Assembly (NCBI RefSeq): GCF_009909185.1
Contig: NZ_JAAAMV010000029.1
Coordinates: forward strand, 1-64,000
DNA: 64,000 bases
Source of the DNA: Paenibacillus glycinis
GTDB taxonomy: Bacteria; Bacillota; Bacilli; Paenibacillales; Paenibacillaceae
Direction of reading: 5' to 3'
Shown: piece after piece, positions 24,872 through 33,004 of the stretch
Layout: every line of letters starts with the position of its first letter
How positions within the stretch are numbered: position 1 is the stretch's first letter
Notes under the pieces: generated by a model
What the model was told of the DNA's origin: nothing
Databases searched by the model: none
The model's input: only the letters and a program-made list of their open reading frames with translations
Made by a program: the position numbers and the translations under genes

Positions 24872-26410
24872 TTACGCGTTCACCCGAACGATCGCTTTTT
24901 CTTTGCCTTGATAGTCGATGACCGGGAAGCGCACGCGCCACGTGCCGTCTCCGAGCGCCGTTACTTGGCTAGCCTCGAAGCCTCTCGGTTCGAAGCTGAA
25001 CGTCTGATCGTAGTAGACCGTCAGCTGGATATTCTCGTCCGGCAGCATGTCGCGAAGCTGCGAGCCCGCGTCGATCGCCCAGAAGCGCATGTCTTCGCTG
25101 GCCGCATGCCCGTAGACCATGTAGAACGTCGGATCGATGACCGCCGTAATGACGAGCCAGCCGTCCGCGTCCCGCGTCACTTCGAACTTCTTCAGCTCGG
25201 TCGTGCCCTGCGACGACTGAATCTCGGAGAAGTTATCCTCCACCACGTCGCGGATCTGATCCGTCGTCGCGTCCTTGAGCGAGTCCGGGAGCTTCTTCGG
25301 CAAGAAGGCGATTTTGGCCGGCGGGTTCTCTTCGATGTCGTACAGCAGCATCAGGATGTTGTCCGAAGCGACGGCGAAATTCAAATCCGCCTGCGTATCG
25401 TCGATCCCCGCGGCCGTGATGCCGATCAGCTGGCCGAAGTCGTTGAACAGGCCGCCGCCGGAGCTGCCGTGGTCGATCGGGGCGCTCGTCTGGTAATACT
25501 CCGTGTTGCCCTCGTACGTGATGTTGCTGATAACGCCGTCCGATACGGTGTTTTGGATGCCGAGCGGGCTGCCGATGGCGACGACGTGGTCGCCTTTGGA
25601 CGCCTCGAGGCCGATGGCAACCGGCGCGATATTGAGCGGCGTCTTCGTCTTCACGACCGCCAAATCGCTCTCCTCGTCATAGCCGACGATGCCTTCGAGC
25701 TCCACTTCCTGGCCGTTCAGCAGCGTCGCGCTGCCTTTGGACGTATCGACGATGACGTGATAATTGGTCAAAATCTCGTCCTTGCCGACGACGACGCCGC
25801 TGCCTTGGCCGATCTCCGTCGTGATCATCACGATCTTGCCGTCGTTCTGATCCACGATCTGCTTGGTGGTCAGCGCTTTGGGCTTGCTCGCTTCCTCTTC
25901 CTTCTCCCAAGCTTCCAGCTTCTTCTGCAGCAGCGCTTCGGCGGAGGTAATGCGGATCGCATGCTTCGCCGTGTCGTACTGCACGTCGGCGCCCAGCGCT
26001 TCGGCCACGAAACGAAGCGGCACCATCGTCGCGCCGTTCACTTGCTGCGGCGCTTCCGCGAGCGAGAGCGTTTTGCCGTTCCTGACGGCCCGCTTGGAGC
26101 CGATCTGCAGCGAGATCGTCGTGCCGCCTTTGACGGCCAATATCGTCTTCGTGCCGCCTTCCCAGGTCACGCTGGAATGCAGCGCCTTGAAGATCGCGCG
26201 CATCGGGACGAGCACGTTGCCTTTCAACGTCACCGGGGACGGGCTGAGCGCAAGCTTCGCGCCGTCGACGGTCACGGAGATCGCAGCGGTCTGCGCCGTG
26301 GCCGCGGAGACGGAATCCGGCGCTCCCAGAATGGACACCGGGGTCAGAACGAGTCCCGCGGCAAGCACGGACGAGAGCAGCGTGCGCTTCATGGTCACTT
26401 TCAAATTCAC
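24872..26410 (-). CDS. Secreted HtrA-like serine protease with copper-amine-oxidase-N stalk
   Basis: 512 residues from the GTG at 26410, eight bases after GGAGG (an upstream ATG at 26425 contains that site itself). Signal peptide to about residue 36 (ending SVSAATA). Residues 45-155 hold a copper amine oxidase N-terminal-like domain (LVPMRAIFKALHSSVTWEG, VPLRFVAEALG), common in Paenibacillus exported proteins. Then a charged linker and a trypsin-like domain with H218 (TNYHVIVD), D249 (ESDLAVVK) and S317 (DHGSSGGGLF). There is no PDZ domain; the last 150 residues do not match one I recognise. Probably an extracellular or wall-associated quality-control protease. Confidence 0.87.
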   Translation of the reverse strand: MNLKVTMKRTLLSSVLAAGLVLTPVSILGAPDSVSAATAQTAAISVTVDGAKLALSPSPVTLKGNVLVPMRAIFKALHSSVTWEGGTKTILAVKGGTTISLQIGSKRAVRNGKTLSLAEAPQQVNGATMVPLRFVAEALGADVQYDTAKHAIRITSAEALLQKKLEAWEKEEEASKPKALTTKQIVDQNDGKIVMITTEIGQGSGVVVGKDEILTNYHVIVDTSKGSATLLNGQEVELEGIVGYDEESDLAVVKTKTPLNIAPVAIGLEASKGDHVVAIGSPLGIQNTVSDGVISNITYEGNTEYYQTSAPIDHGSSGGGLFNDFGQLIGITAAGIDDTQADLNFAVASDNILMLLYDIEENPPAKIAFLPKKLPDSLKDATTDQIRDVVEDNFSEIQSSQGTTELKKFEVTRDADGWLVITAVIDPTFYMVYGHAASEDMRFWAIDAGSQLRDMLPDENIQLTVYYDQTFSFEPRGFEASQVTALGDGTWRVRFPVIDYQGKEKAIVRVNA

Positions 26411-26561
26411 GGTTGTTTCCTCCATAATCTCCTAAATCTTGCGTCATATTATGGTATCACTGCGAGTCTAGTTTGTCTATGAAATCGGCGTGAAGGAAAA
26501 TAGAAGAATTAGTGAATGCTGGAAAAATCCGACGCGATCGATTCGCGGTTCGCCTGCATGC

Positions 26562-27443
26562 TTACTGCTGCTTGAATTCCGTCGGCGTCAAGCCGGTCTC
26601 TTCTTTGAAATTCCGCGAGAAATAGTGCACGCTGGCATACCCGAGCCGCTCCGCGATCGCTTCCGTCTTCTCGCCGCTCAGCAGGTGGAATTTCGCCTTG
26701 CGGATCCGCTGCGAGATCAGGTACTGCTTCGGGTTGTCGCCCGTGCACTTCCGGAACAGCGACGAGAAGTAGACGGCATGGTAACCGCAGAGCGCGGCAA
26801 GCTCGGCCACGGTCCAATTCTTCTCCGGTTCCCGGTGAATCGCCTGCAGCGCGGGCTCGATCTTGCTCTGCTCCGCCGATTGCGGCCGGTCGGCCAGGCG
26901 GTTGCGGACGACAAGCAGCAGCAGCTCCGTCATCAGCGAGCGGAGCAGCATCGCATAGCCGGGCTGCTCGTTCATGTACTCCTTGACGATCCGCATCAAG
27001 GTGGGCTCAAGCCCCGGAACCGCCAGGAACGGAGGAAGCTCCAGCTCCTCCCCGCCGTCAAGGGCCAGCAGGTGGCGGCGACGAAGGCTCCCGGCCATCG
27101 CTTCCTCGCTGGACGCCGCGATCGAGAACGCGGGATGCACCGGAACCGGAGAAGCATGGCGAAAATGAAAATGGATGCCGATGAAGGCGGCCTCCTCCAG
27201 GATCGTGATGCCGTGCGGACAATCCGGCCCGTACAGCGCGAATTCGCCTGGCGCGAGCAGCCGGACATCTCCGCCGACGGCGATCTTCGCCCGGCCGGAC
27301 AATAAGTAGAAGAGCTGATAGTCCGGGATGATCCGCGGACCGAACACCGACCCGGCCCCGATCAGGGCATGACTCGCAAAATTAACCGTCGGCTGCAGCT
27401 CTTCGAGCGCCCCGATGAGGATTTCCTCTTCGCGCTGCGACAT
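26562..27443 (-). CDS. AraC family transcriptional regulator
   Basis: About 293 residues from the ATG at 27443 (AGAGGAG ten bases ahead). N-terminal cupin-like ligand domain (LFYLLSGRAKIAVGGDVRLLAPGEFALYGPDCPHGI) and C-terminal double helix-turn-helix with WTVAELAALCGYHAVYFSSLFRK and IAERLGYASVHYFSRNFKEETGLTP. It is divergent from a phytanoyl-CoA dioxygenase gene 173 bases away, the likely target. The inducer is probably a sugar or similar small molecule. Confidence 0.88.
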   Translation of the reverse strand: MSQREEEILIGALEELQPTVNFASHALIGAGSVFGPRIIPDYQLFYLLSGRAKIAVGGDVRLLAPGEFALYGPDCPHGITILEEAAFIGIHFHFRHASPVPVHPAFSIAASSEEAMAGSLRRRHLLALDGGEELELPPFLAVPGLEPTLMRIVKEYMNEQPGYAMLLRSLMTELLLLVVRNRLADRPQSAEQSKIEPALQAIHREPEKNWTVAELAALCGYHAVYFSSLFRKCTGDNPKQYLISQRIRKAKFHLLSGEKTEAIAERLGYASVHYFSRNFKEETGLTPTEFKQQ

Positions 27444-27616
27444 GGCGGCACGGCTCCTCTCGCAGAAGCGCCGGCCGACCGCCGCCGCTTCAAGGATATT
27501 AGAAAAGTGCAAAGCCCTGTTTCGTCTGTGTAAATACACCGCTTTCATCCTGCGCTATGCTTAGTTCATGGCAAGGCGAAATCAGCGAAAACGAACGCTC
27601 AGGGAGGAATACTGCT

Positions 27617-28450
27617 ATGTTAAGTCAAGCACAATTGGCCGAATTTGAAAACAACGGGTTTTTGAAAGGCGACGTCGTTCTGAACGACGCGGAAGTGGAG
27701 GCGCTGCGCGAGGAGCTCGACAAGGTCATGAACGGCGAATCGGTAAATAAGCCCGTGCTGAACCGCAATATGCTGGAGTCGGATTCGCCGTACGACAACA
27801 TGAAGATGATCGCGAGCGAGCGGGTCGTGCAAATCGTCAATATTTGGATGGCGAGCGACCTCTACCTGCAGCATGCGGGGAACGCGCGGATCTGCGAGGA
27901 AGTCGCGCAGCTCTCGCATACGAACTCGCTGCGCATTTGGCATGACCAGATCCAATACAAACCGCCGGTGACGGGCGGACCGACGGCCTGGCATCAGGAT
28001 CATCCGCTCTGGCCGATCATCCAGCCGGCCGATCTCGTCAGCGCCTGGGTCGCGCTCGACGATGCCGTCATCGAGAACGGCTGCATGTGGATGGTGCCGG
28101 GCAGCCATAAGTGGGGCAACCACCAGCGCTACCTGTCGAGCACCAAAGACTTCAAGCCGTTCCACAAGCAGCCGGAAATGCTGCCGAACAACGCCAACGT
28201 CGAAGCCGTCCCGTTCGAAATCAAGAAGGGGCAGGTCGGCTACCATCACTGCCTCACCTGGCACGGCAGCCCGCATAACCGTTCGGACATGAAGCGCCGC
28301 GCCATCGCCGTTCATTACATGCCGGGCCATACGCGCTACGAGCCGATCGGCGAGCATGCCATGCTTTCTTACGTGAACGTGCAGCCGGGCGAACTGCTCG
28401 TCGGCGACCACTTCCCCGAGGTGTATAAGAAGCAAGGCGTGCAAATCTAA
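27617..28450 (+). CDS. Phytanoyl-CoA dioxygenase family protein
   Basis: 277 residues from the ATG at 27617 after AGGGAGG. An Fe(II)/2-oxoglutarate oxygenase fold: the H-x-D pair is in TAWHQDHPLWP, the distal His in CLTWHGSPHNRS, and a nearby Arg (MKRRAIAVHY) could bind 2-oxoglutarate. It should hydroxylate a small molecule; the substrate is unknown. The divergent AraC regulator suggests substrate-induced expression. Confidence 0.87.
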   Translation: MLSQAQLAEFENNGFLKGDVVLNDAEVEALREELDKVMNGESVNKPVLNRNMLESDSPYDNMKMIASERVVQIVNIWMASDLYLQHAGNARICEEVAQLSHTNSLRIWHDQIQYKPPVTGGPTAWHQDHPLWPIIQPADLVSAWVALDDAVIENGCMWMVPGSHKWGNHQRYLSSTKDFKPFHKQPEMLPNNANVEAVPFEIKKGQVGYHHCLTWHGSPHNRSDMKRRAIAVHYMPGHTRYEPIGEHAMLSYVNVQPGELLVGDHFPEVYKKQGVQI

Positions 28451-28467
28451 CCGGCCTTCGGCTGCAG

Positions 28468-28506
28468 AACCTTCATCTCCGCTTTTCGGCGGGATGGAGG
28501 TTTTTC
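28468..28506 (+). terminator. Terminator of the dioxygenase gene
   Basis: Arms AACCTTCATCTCCGC and GGCGGGATGGAGGTT then TTTTTCC, 17 bases after the stop. The remaining gap to 28762 shows no gene. Confidence 0.8.
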
Positions 28507-28762
28507 CTTTTTGCGGGGAGGCCTTTTCCTTAGCAGTCCGTGACGGACGTGCAGCTTTGTCGGCGGGCAGCTCGGCGGCCGCCGAGCTGCGGCAGCCGCC
28601 TAAACCATGCAGCGTCGCTGCTAAGATAGCTCCCCCGCCGCCGGCGCCGAATCGCGCCAAGCCCTTTATTGGTACCGGCCGCACTGCGGCCAAGGTTTGT
28701 AAGGCATCGCTACTTTCGGTATAGTAGGAGTCAGATTGATTGTTTAGGAGCGTATAAGAGTC

Positions 28763-29818
28763 ATGGAAAAGAAACGTCCGTATAAACCCGCCGCCGCGAA
28801 CGGCGGCCCGAACGGCAAACCGGCGGCCCGCGGCAAATCCTCGCCGCAAGGCGGTCCCCGCGCGCAGCTCAACGCCGCCGGCCGAGCGACCGCCGGCAAA
28901 CCGGCTGCCGCGCCGCGCGTGCCCGTCAAGCCGGCCGCCCGCACCTACGAGGTAAAAGAACCGGCAGAACTGTTCGCCTTCCTGCTTCAGCATGTCGCGG
29001 GAGAAGGCCGCAATGCCATCAAATCCATGCTGAGCCGCGGGCAGATCGCCGTAGACGGCAAGCCGGTCAAGCTCTACAATTACGCGCTGCAACCCGGCCA
29101 GAAGGTCGCCGTCTCCAAGGAACGCATCGCGGAGAAGCCGCCGCTGATCGGCCTGACCATTCTTCACGAGGACGACGACATCATCGTCGTGGTGAAGGAC
29201 GCGGGGCTCCTCTCCATCGCCTCCGAGCAAGAAAGCGAGCTGACCGCATACCGGCAATTGACGGCGCATGTGCGCGCATCCGACCCCCGCAGCCGGATCT
29301 TCGTCCTGCACCGGCTCGACCGCGACACGTCGGGCGTCATGATGTTCGCGAAGAACGAGCAAGCCCAGCAGGAGCTGCAGACGACTTGGCAGGACAGCGT
29401 CGAGGAACGCACCTATATCGCGCTCGTCGAGGGCAAAGTGAAGAAACCGGAGGGCACGATTTCGTCGTACCTCAAGGAGAGCAAGACGCTGAAAATGTAC
29501 TCCACGAACAACCCGACCGACGCGCAGCATGCCGTTACCCACTACAAGGTACTTCAAAGCAACGCGAGTTTCTCCCTGCTGGAGGTGTCGCTCGAGACCG
29601 GGCGCAAGAACCAGATCCGCGTGCACATGGAAGACATCGGCCATCCCATCGTCGGCGACAAGAAATACGGCTCCAGATCCCGGGCCATCGGCCGGTTAGG
29701 CCTGCACGCCCGCGTATTGGCGTTCAAGCATCCCGCGACGGGCAAGCTCGCGCGATTCGAGACCGACATTCCGAAATCGTTCCTGAATCCGTTCAAGGAA
29801 GGGTTCACGGCCAAATAA
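28763..29818 (+). CDS. RluA family pseudouridine synthase with long basic N-terminal tail
   Basis: 351 residues. Residues 1-60 are low-complexity Lys/Pro/Ala/Gly. An S4 RNA-binding domain follows (about 65-118: LFAFLLQHVAGEGRNAIKSML). The catalytic domain has the RluA signature HRLDRDTSGVMMF with catalytic Asp 186, and closes with SLLEVSLETGRKNQIRVHMEDIGHPIVGD. It converts uridines in 23S rRNA or tRNA to pseudouridine; the exact site is not predictable. The tail is unusually long and Ala/Pro rich for the family. Start follows TTAGGAG. Confidence 0.9.
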   Translation: MEKKRPYKPAAANGGPNGKPAARGKSSPQGGPRAQLNAAGRATAGKPAAAPRVPVKPAARTYEVKEPAELFAFLLQHVAGEGRNAIKSMLSRGQIAVDGKPVKLYNYALQPGQKVAVSKERIAEKPPLIGLTILHEDDDIIVVVKDAGLLSIASEQESELTAYRQLTAHVRASDPRSRIFVLHRLDRDTSGVMMFAKNEQAQQELQTTWQDSVEERTYIALVEGKVKKPEGTISSYLKESKTLKMYSTNNPTDAQHAVTHYKVLQSNASFSLLEVSLETGRKNQIRVHMEDIGHPIVGDKKYGSRSRAIGRLGLHARVLAFKHPATGKLARFETDIPKSFLNPFKEGFTAK

Positions 29819-29851
29819 CGATGATCGAGGCGATAAGAAAGAGGTAAGCCC

Positions 29852-30823
29852 ATGTCCAAAGCAGACAACATGCTCGCCATCCTCTGGCTGCTCAAAGCAA
29901 ACAAGCGCATGACGGCCAAACAGCTGGCCGATGCGCTGGAGATGCATATTCGCACGGTATACCGCTACATCGACGCGCTGTGCGCCAGCGGCGTGCCGAT
30001 CGTGGCGGATTCCGGGCATAACGGCGGCTACAGCCTGCTCGCCCAGTTCAAGGAGTCGCCGCTGTTCTTCGACATGGGGGAACAGAAGGCGCTTATTCAA
30101 GCGGCCGTCTTCGCCCAGGAAGCGGGCTATCCCTACGGCGACGTGCTCCGGCAGGCGCTCGCGAAGCTGAAGCTGTACGCGAACGAGGATCAACGAAGCG
30201 CGATCGACAAGCATCTGGTCGGCTTCGACGTCATCAGCTCCGGCGCCGATGCCGGCATGGAACCGCTGCTGCGGCAGCTCGAGAGTGCCGTGGCCGCGAA
30301 CGCGACGATGCTGATCGAGCATCTGAAGGGCGTCGGGCTTGAGCCGCAGCGGCGGCAGATCGATCCCTACGGTCTCGTGCATTGGAAGGGCAAATGGTAT
30401 ATCGTCGCCCACTGTCACCTCCGCCAAGAGATCCGCAGCTTCCGCGTGGACCGCATCCTCTCCGCCTCTCCGACGGAAGGCGCCTTCAGCCGGCCAGAGG
30501 ATTTCTCTGCGCGCGCGTATATGCTTCGATTTCTGAAGCCGTGGAGCGGTTCGGACGGCGATAAGCCCGTTACCGTCATCGTGCGGGGCCAGCCGGGAAC
30601 GCTGAACGCGCTGTGCGAGACGGGGCCGTTCGGCGACGCGCTCGTCGAACGCACGAAGGAACAGGCGCATTTTCTGCTGGAAGAAGACATGCTTCTCACC
30701 TACGTGCCCTACTACCTGATCGGATTCGGAGCGAAGCTCGACATCCTCTCTCCCCCTGAATTACGGACGCGCATGGCCGACCTCGCCTTGGAGCTGCACA
30801 GACACTACCAACTACCGCTGTAA
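29852..30823 (+). CDS. YafY-type HTH and WYL domain transcriptional regulator
   Basis: 323 residues. N-terminal winged helix (MTAKQLADALEMHIRTVYRYIDAL) and a WYL-type sensor domain (RRQIDPYGLVHWKGKWYIVAHCHLRQEIRSFRVDRI), then a WCX-like C-terminal part. Such proteins repress or activate in response to small ligands or nucleic acids. Starts 33 bases after the pseudouridine synthase, so possibly co-transcribed. Its last 12 bases overlap the end of the convergent MBL gene. Confidence 0.88.
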   Translation: MSKADNMLAILWLLKANKRMTAKQLADALEMHIRTVYRYIDALCASGVPIVADSGHNGGYSLLAQFKESPLFFDMGEQKALIQAAVFAQEAGYPYGDVLRQALAKLKLYANEDQRSAIDKHLVGFDVISSGADAGMEPLLRQLESAVAANATMLIEHLKGVGLEPQRRQIDPYGLVHWKGKWYIVAHCHLRQEIRSFRVDRILSASPTEGAFSRPEDFSARAYMLRFLKPWSGSDGDKPVTVIVRGQPGTLNALCETGPFGDALVERTKEQAHFLLEEDMLLTYVPYYLIGFGAKLDILSPPELRTRMADLALELHRHYQLPL

Positions 30824-31516
30824 CGATATGCCGCTGCCCGAGCCGATGCCGCCCTGGCTCTTCTGATAAGCGTCAAGCTGGTCCGCCGGATTCAAGACGG
30901 CATTCCCGTGGCAAACCTCCAGCCGCTTCGGACGCAGCTTGCGCACGATCTCGCTGCTTCGGAGCGCTTCCGCCATGTCCGCCGTGAACATCGGCATCGG
31001 CTTGCGGAGACGGCCCTTCTTCGAAGTGAACAAATCGCCCGCCAGCATGACGCCGTCCTGCCCATGATAATACACGACGTGGCCCGGCGAATGGCCCGGC
31101 GTCAGATGGGGCGTCAAGCCCCCGATCGGGGCAAGCTTGCCATCCGCCGCGGCCGCAAGCGGTCGGGCCAATCCGGGCTGCACGGATTGCGCAGCTTTCT
31201 TGCGGCGCGGGTACGCCGTGCGGCCTTCCATATAAGGAATTTCAATGGCATGGGCGTATACGGTCACGTCCGGATATTTCTCTAGCAAGCCCTTCACGGC
31301 GCCGACATGGTCGGAATGGCCGTGCGTCAGCACGATACGGCGAAGCGGGCGGCCGAGCTGCTTCTCGACGAATGCCGCGATGCCCTTCGTCATCATCGAT
31401 ATCCCCGCGTCCACCAGCGTAATGCCGTCCTCTTCCTCGACCGCCCAGATATGAATCGGAATGATCATCCAGGTGCTCAAGCTCCATACATGCTCGGAAA
31501 TCCGTTCGATCTTCAT
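30812..31516 (-). CDS. MBL fold metallo-hydrolase
   Basis: 234 residues of the metallo-beta-lactamase fold with HGHSDHVG (HxHxDH), a later His in TPGHSPGHVVYY, Asp in LAGDLF and a terminal His in EVCHGNAV. This set fits a two-metal hydrolase such as a lactonase, thioesterase or glyoxalase II relative. Start ATG follows AAAGGAGCGG. A promoter with tandem palindromes lies just upstream, indicating tight repression by an unlinked regulator. Confidence 0.87.
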   Translation of the reverse strand: MKIERISEHVWSLSTWMIIPIHIWAVEEEDGITLVDAGISMMTKGIAAFVEKQLGRPLRRIVLTHGHSDHVGAVKGLLEKYPDVTVYAHAIEIPYMEGRTAYPRRKKAAQSVQPGLARPLAAAADGKLAPIGGLTPHLTPGHSPGHVVYYHGQDGVMLAGDLFTSKKGRLRKPMPMFTADMAEALRSSEIVRKLRPKRLEVCHGNAVLNPADQLDAYQKSQGGIGSGSGISLQR

Positions 31517-31538
31517 TATTCATCCGCTCCTTTTAACA

Positions 31539-31595
31539 TAACCAGTGGTTACTAACCGTTGGTTATAATATAATTTATATCCGTGGCGCTGTCAA
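31539..31595 (-). promoter_or_regulatory. Promoter with tandem palindromic operators for the MBL gene
   Basis: Minus strand TTGACA (31595-31590), 17-base spacer, TATATT (31572-31567). Directly downstream lie two 13-base palindromes, TAACCGTTGGTTA (31553-31565, one mismatch) and TAACCAGTGGTTA (31539-31551, perfect), 14 bases apart. A third partial copy, TAACCAATTTGG (31596-31607), abuts the -35. The layout suits a TetR- or MarR-type repressor that is not encoded next door. Confidence 0.72.
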
Positions 31596-31607
31596 TAACC
31601 AATTTGG

Positions 31608-32253
31608 AAACGAGTACCGCGATTAAGCCGCACAGGGCTTTCCTCCTCGCTGCAGAAGCCGTGATCGGTTCCGTCCCGCTTGTTGCTTCGTGCCTGTCGA
31701 TCAGGGCAGGCAGACGACGGCATTCGCCAAATTGAGGAATTGTAAACATGGGCGAGCATGCGGAAGGATATGGCAATATTTCGGCGATATTCAGTCGATT
31801 TTATAATATTCTGAATATTTACAAAATTTAAAAACGCCTGTACACTGAGGTCAGATCAAACAAGACGAACGCTTCCAAGACGAACGCTTCGCCTTCGGGA
31901 GACGCCTTCGACACTGTTGATCGGCAGTCCACTTTCTATGGGAGAGGGGATAGTCCATTGGAGAATGTCAGCGAAGCATGTTTCCATCTTATCCGCGAAA
32001 GGAGCCAGGCGGATTCGTGAAACAAGGAGCATGCGGGGACCGAAAAGCGCAAGCAATCAATCGGAAACGAAAATCTGAAAATGTGGTTGGCTGCATTTAG
32101 AATGGAGAGCGGTAAATAATTGAATAGGCGCATGTCGAACGAATAGGGATTCCGGTTGTCAGCAGACAAGCGGGATCCCTATTAACGTTTCGGCCAACGC
32201 TTCTGCGCGCATGCTGCAATCGGCGTCTCTTTCGTCTGCTAGGGAAGTGCCCC
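31608..32253. other. Region without a recognised gene; possible small transcript
   Basis: About 650 bases with no protein I recognise. It contains a plausible plus-strand promoter at 31818-31846 (TTTACA, 17 bases, TACACT) and a perfect 15-base tandem duplication at 31861-31890 (CAAGACGAACGCTTC twice). Two tiny overlapping frames follow (31958-32020, 20 codons, TTG start; 32017-32100, 27 codons, GTG start, sharing GTGA), and then a 19-base-pair hairpin at 32142-32183 without a T-run. It may hold a small RNA or short peptides, or be decayed sequence. Confidence 0.4.
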
Positions 32254-32291
32254 TTGACCTGCGCATCTAATTAGAATATTATCTAATTAGA
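32254..32291 (+). promoter_or_regulatory. ArsR-type promoter and operators
   Basis: TTGACC (32254-32259), 17-base spacer, TATTAT (32277-32282). The palindrome ATCTAATTAGA occurs twice, in the spacer (32265-32275) and over the -10 (32281-32291), 16 bases apart, as expected for autoregulation by the ArsR protein encoded next. Confidence 0.8.
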
Positions 32292-32326
32292 TATTCATTA
32301 AATCAGTTGAAGGAGACGCATATCGC

Positions 32327-32938
32327 ATGATGCAGCTCGACAAGATCGTCAATTATCACAAAGCGCTGGCCGATCCCACCCGCATCCGCATGCTGATCCT
32401 GCTGTCCGAAGGCGAGATGACCGGCCAGGAGCTGGCCGAGAAGCTTTATCTCTCCCCCGCCACGATCACGCACCATGCCGCCAAGCTACGCGCCGTGAGC
32501 CTTATTCATGAGCGGCGCGACAAGAACGCCATTTATTTTTCGCTGGACCAGTACTTTCTGAAGCAATACGAGGGCTCTCTGCAGACGCTCCTGGCCAAGC
32601 CCGCGAACGCCCTTGCAAAGGAGGTGGAACCGATGGACGAGAAGAACGAACGGCTGAAAGCGTCCGTGCTGCGCAATTTCTTTACCGCGGAAGGCAAGCT
32701 GAAGCATATCCCCGCCCAACTCAAAAAGAAACGCATCGTGCTGGAGTCGCTTGCGGAGCAGCTGCAGGAAGGCCGCAGCTATTCGGAGAAGGAATTGAAC
32801 GCATTCATCAAGCAGTATCATCCCGACTTCGCGACGATTCGGCGGGAATTCATCATGCATGCGTATCTCTACCGGGAGCAGGAAGTGTACGAACGCAACC
32901 CGCGCGAAATGTGGGAGCGCTGGGAGACGCTGGCGTAA
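32327..32938 (+). CDS. ArsR family regulator with C-terminal DUF2087
   Basis: 203 residues. Residues 1-85 are a winged helix (ALADPTRIRMLILLSEGEMTGQELAEKLYLSPATITHHAAKLR). Residues about 110-185 fit DUF2087 (LRNFFTAEGKLKHIPAQLKKKRIVLESLAEQL, then YSEKELNAFIKQYHPDFATIRREFI). No Cys pair typical of metal sensors is present, so the signal is probably not arsenic or a similar metal. Start ATGATG follows GAAGGAGACG. The two TAATTA palindromes in its promoter imply autorepression. Confidence 0.87.
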   Translation: MMQLDKIVNYHKALADPTRIRMLILLSEGEMTGQELAEKLYLSPATITHHAAKLRAVSLIHERRDKNAIYFSLDQYFLKQYEGSLQTLLAKPANALAKEVEPMDEKNERLKASVLRNFFTAEGKLKHIPAQLKKKRIVLESLAEQLQEGRSYSEKELNAFIKQYHPDFATIRREFIMHAYLYREQEVYERNPREMWERWETLA

Positions 32939-33004
32939 CTGCCGATCGGCGTCCCCGCGCTTGGAGATGCTGGCGCGCGTCCAGCTAGAACGTCGCTAAT
33001 TAAT

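Noticed and set aside
22881..24941. 686-codon alternative frame over the radical SAM gene
   Set aside because: Composition is Arg/Gly/Ala rich shadow coding. The real frame has CPFSCQFC and a cobalamin-type domain.
27620..29644. 674-codon open frame on the minus strand across the dioxygenase and RluA genes
   Set aside because: It runs through two well supported plus-strand genes and a terminator, with no ribosome binding site or domain.
31552..32056. Short minus-strand frames of 66-74 codons between the MBL and ArsR genes
   Set aside because: No binding sites, no recognisable sequence, and one overlaps the operator region.
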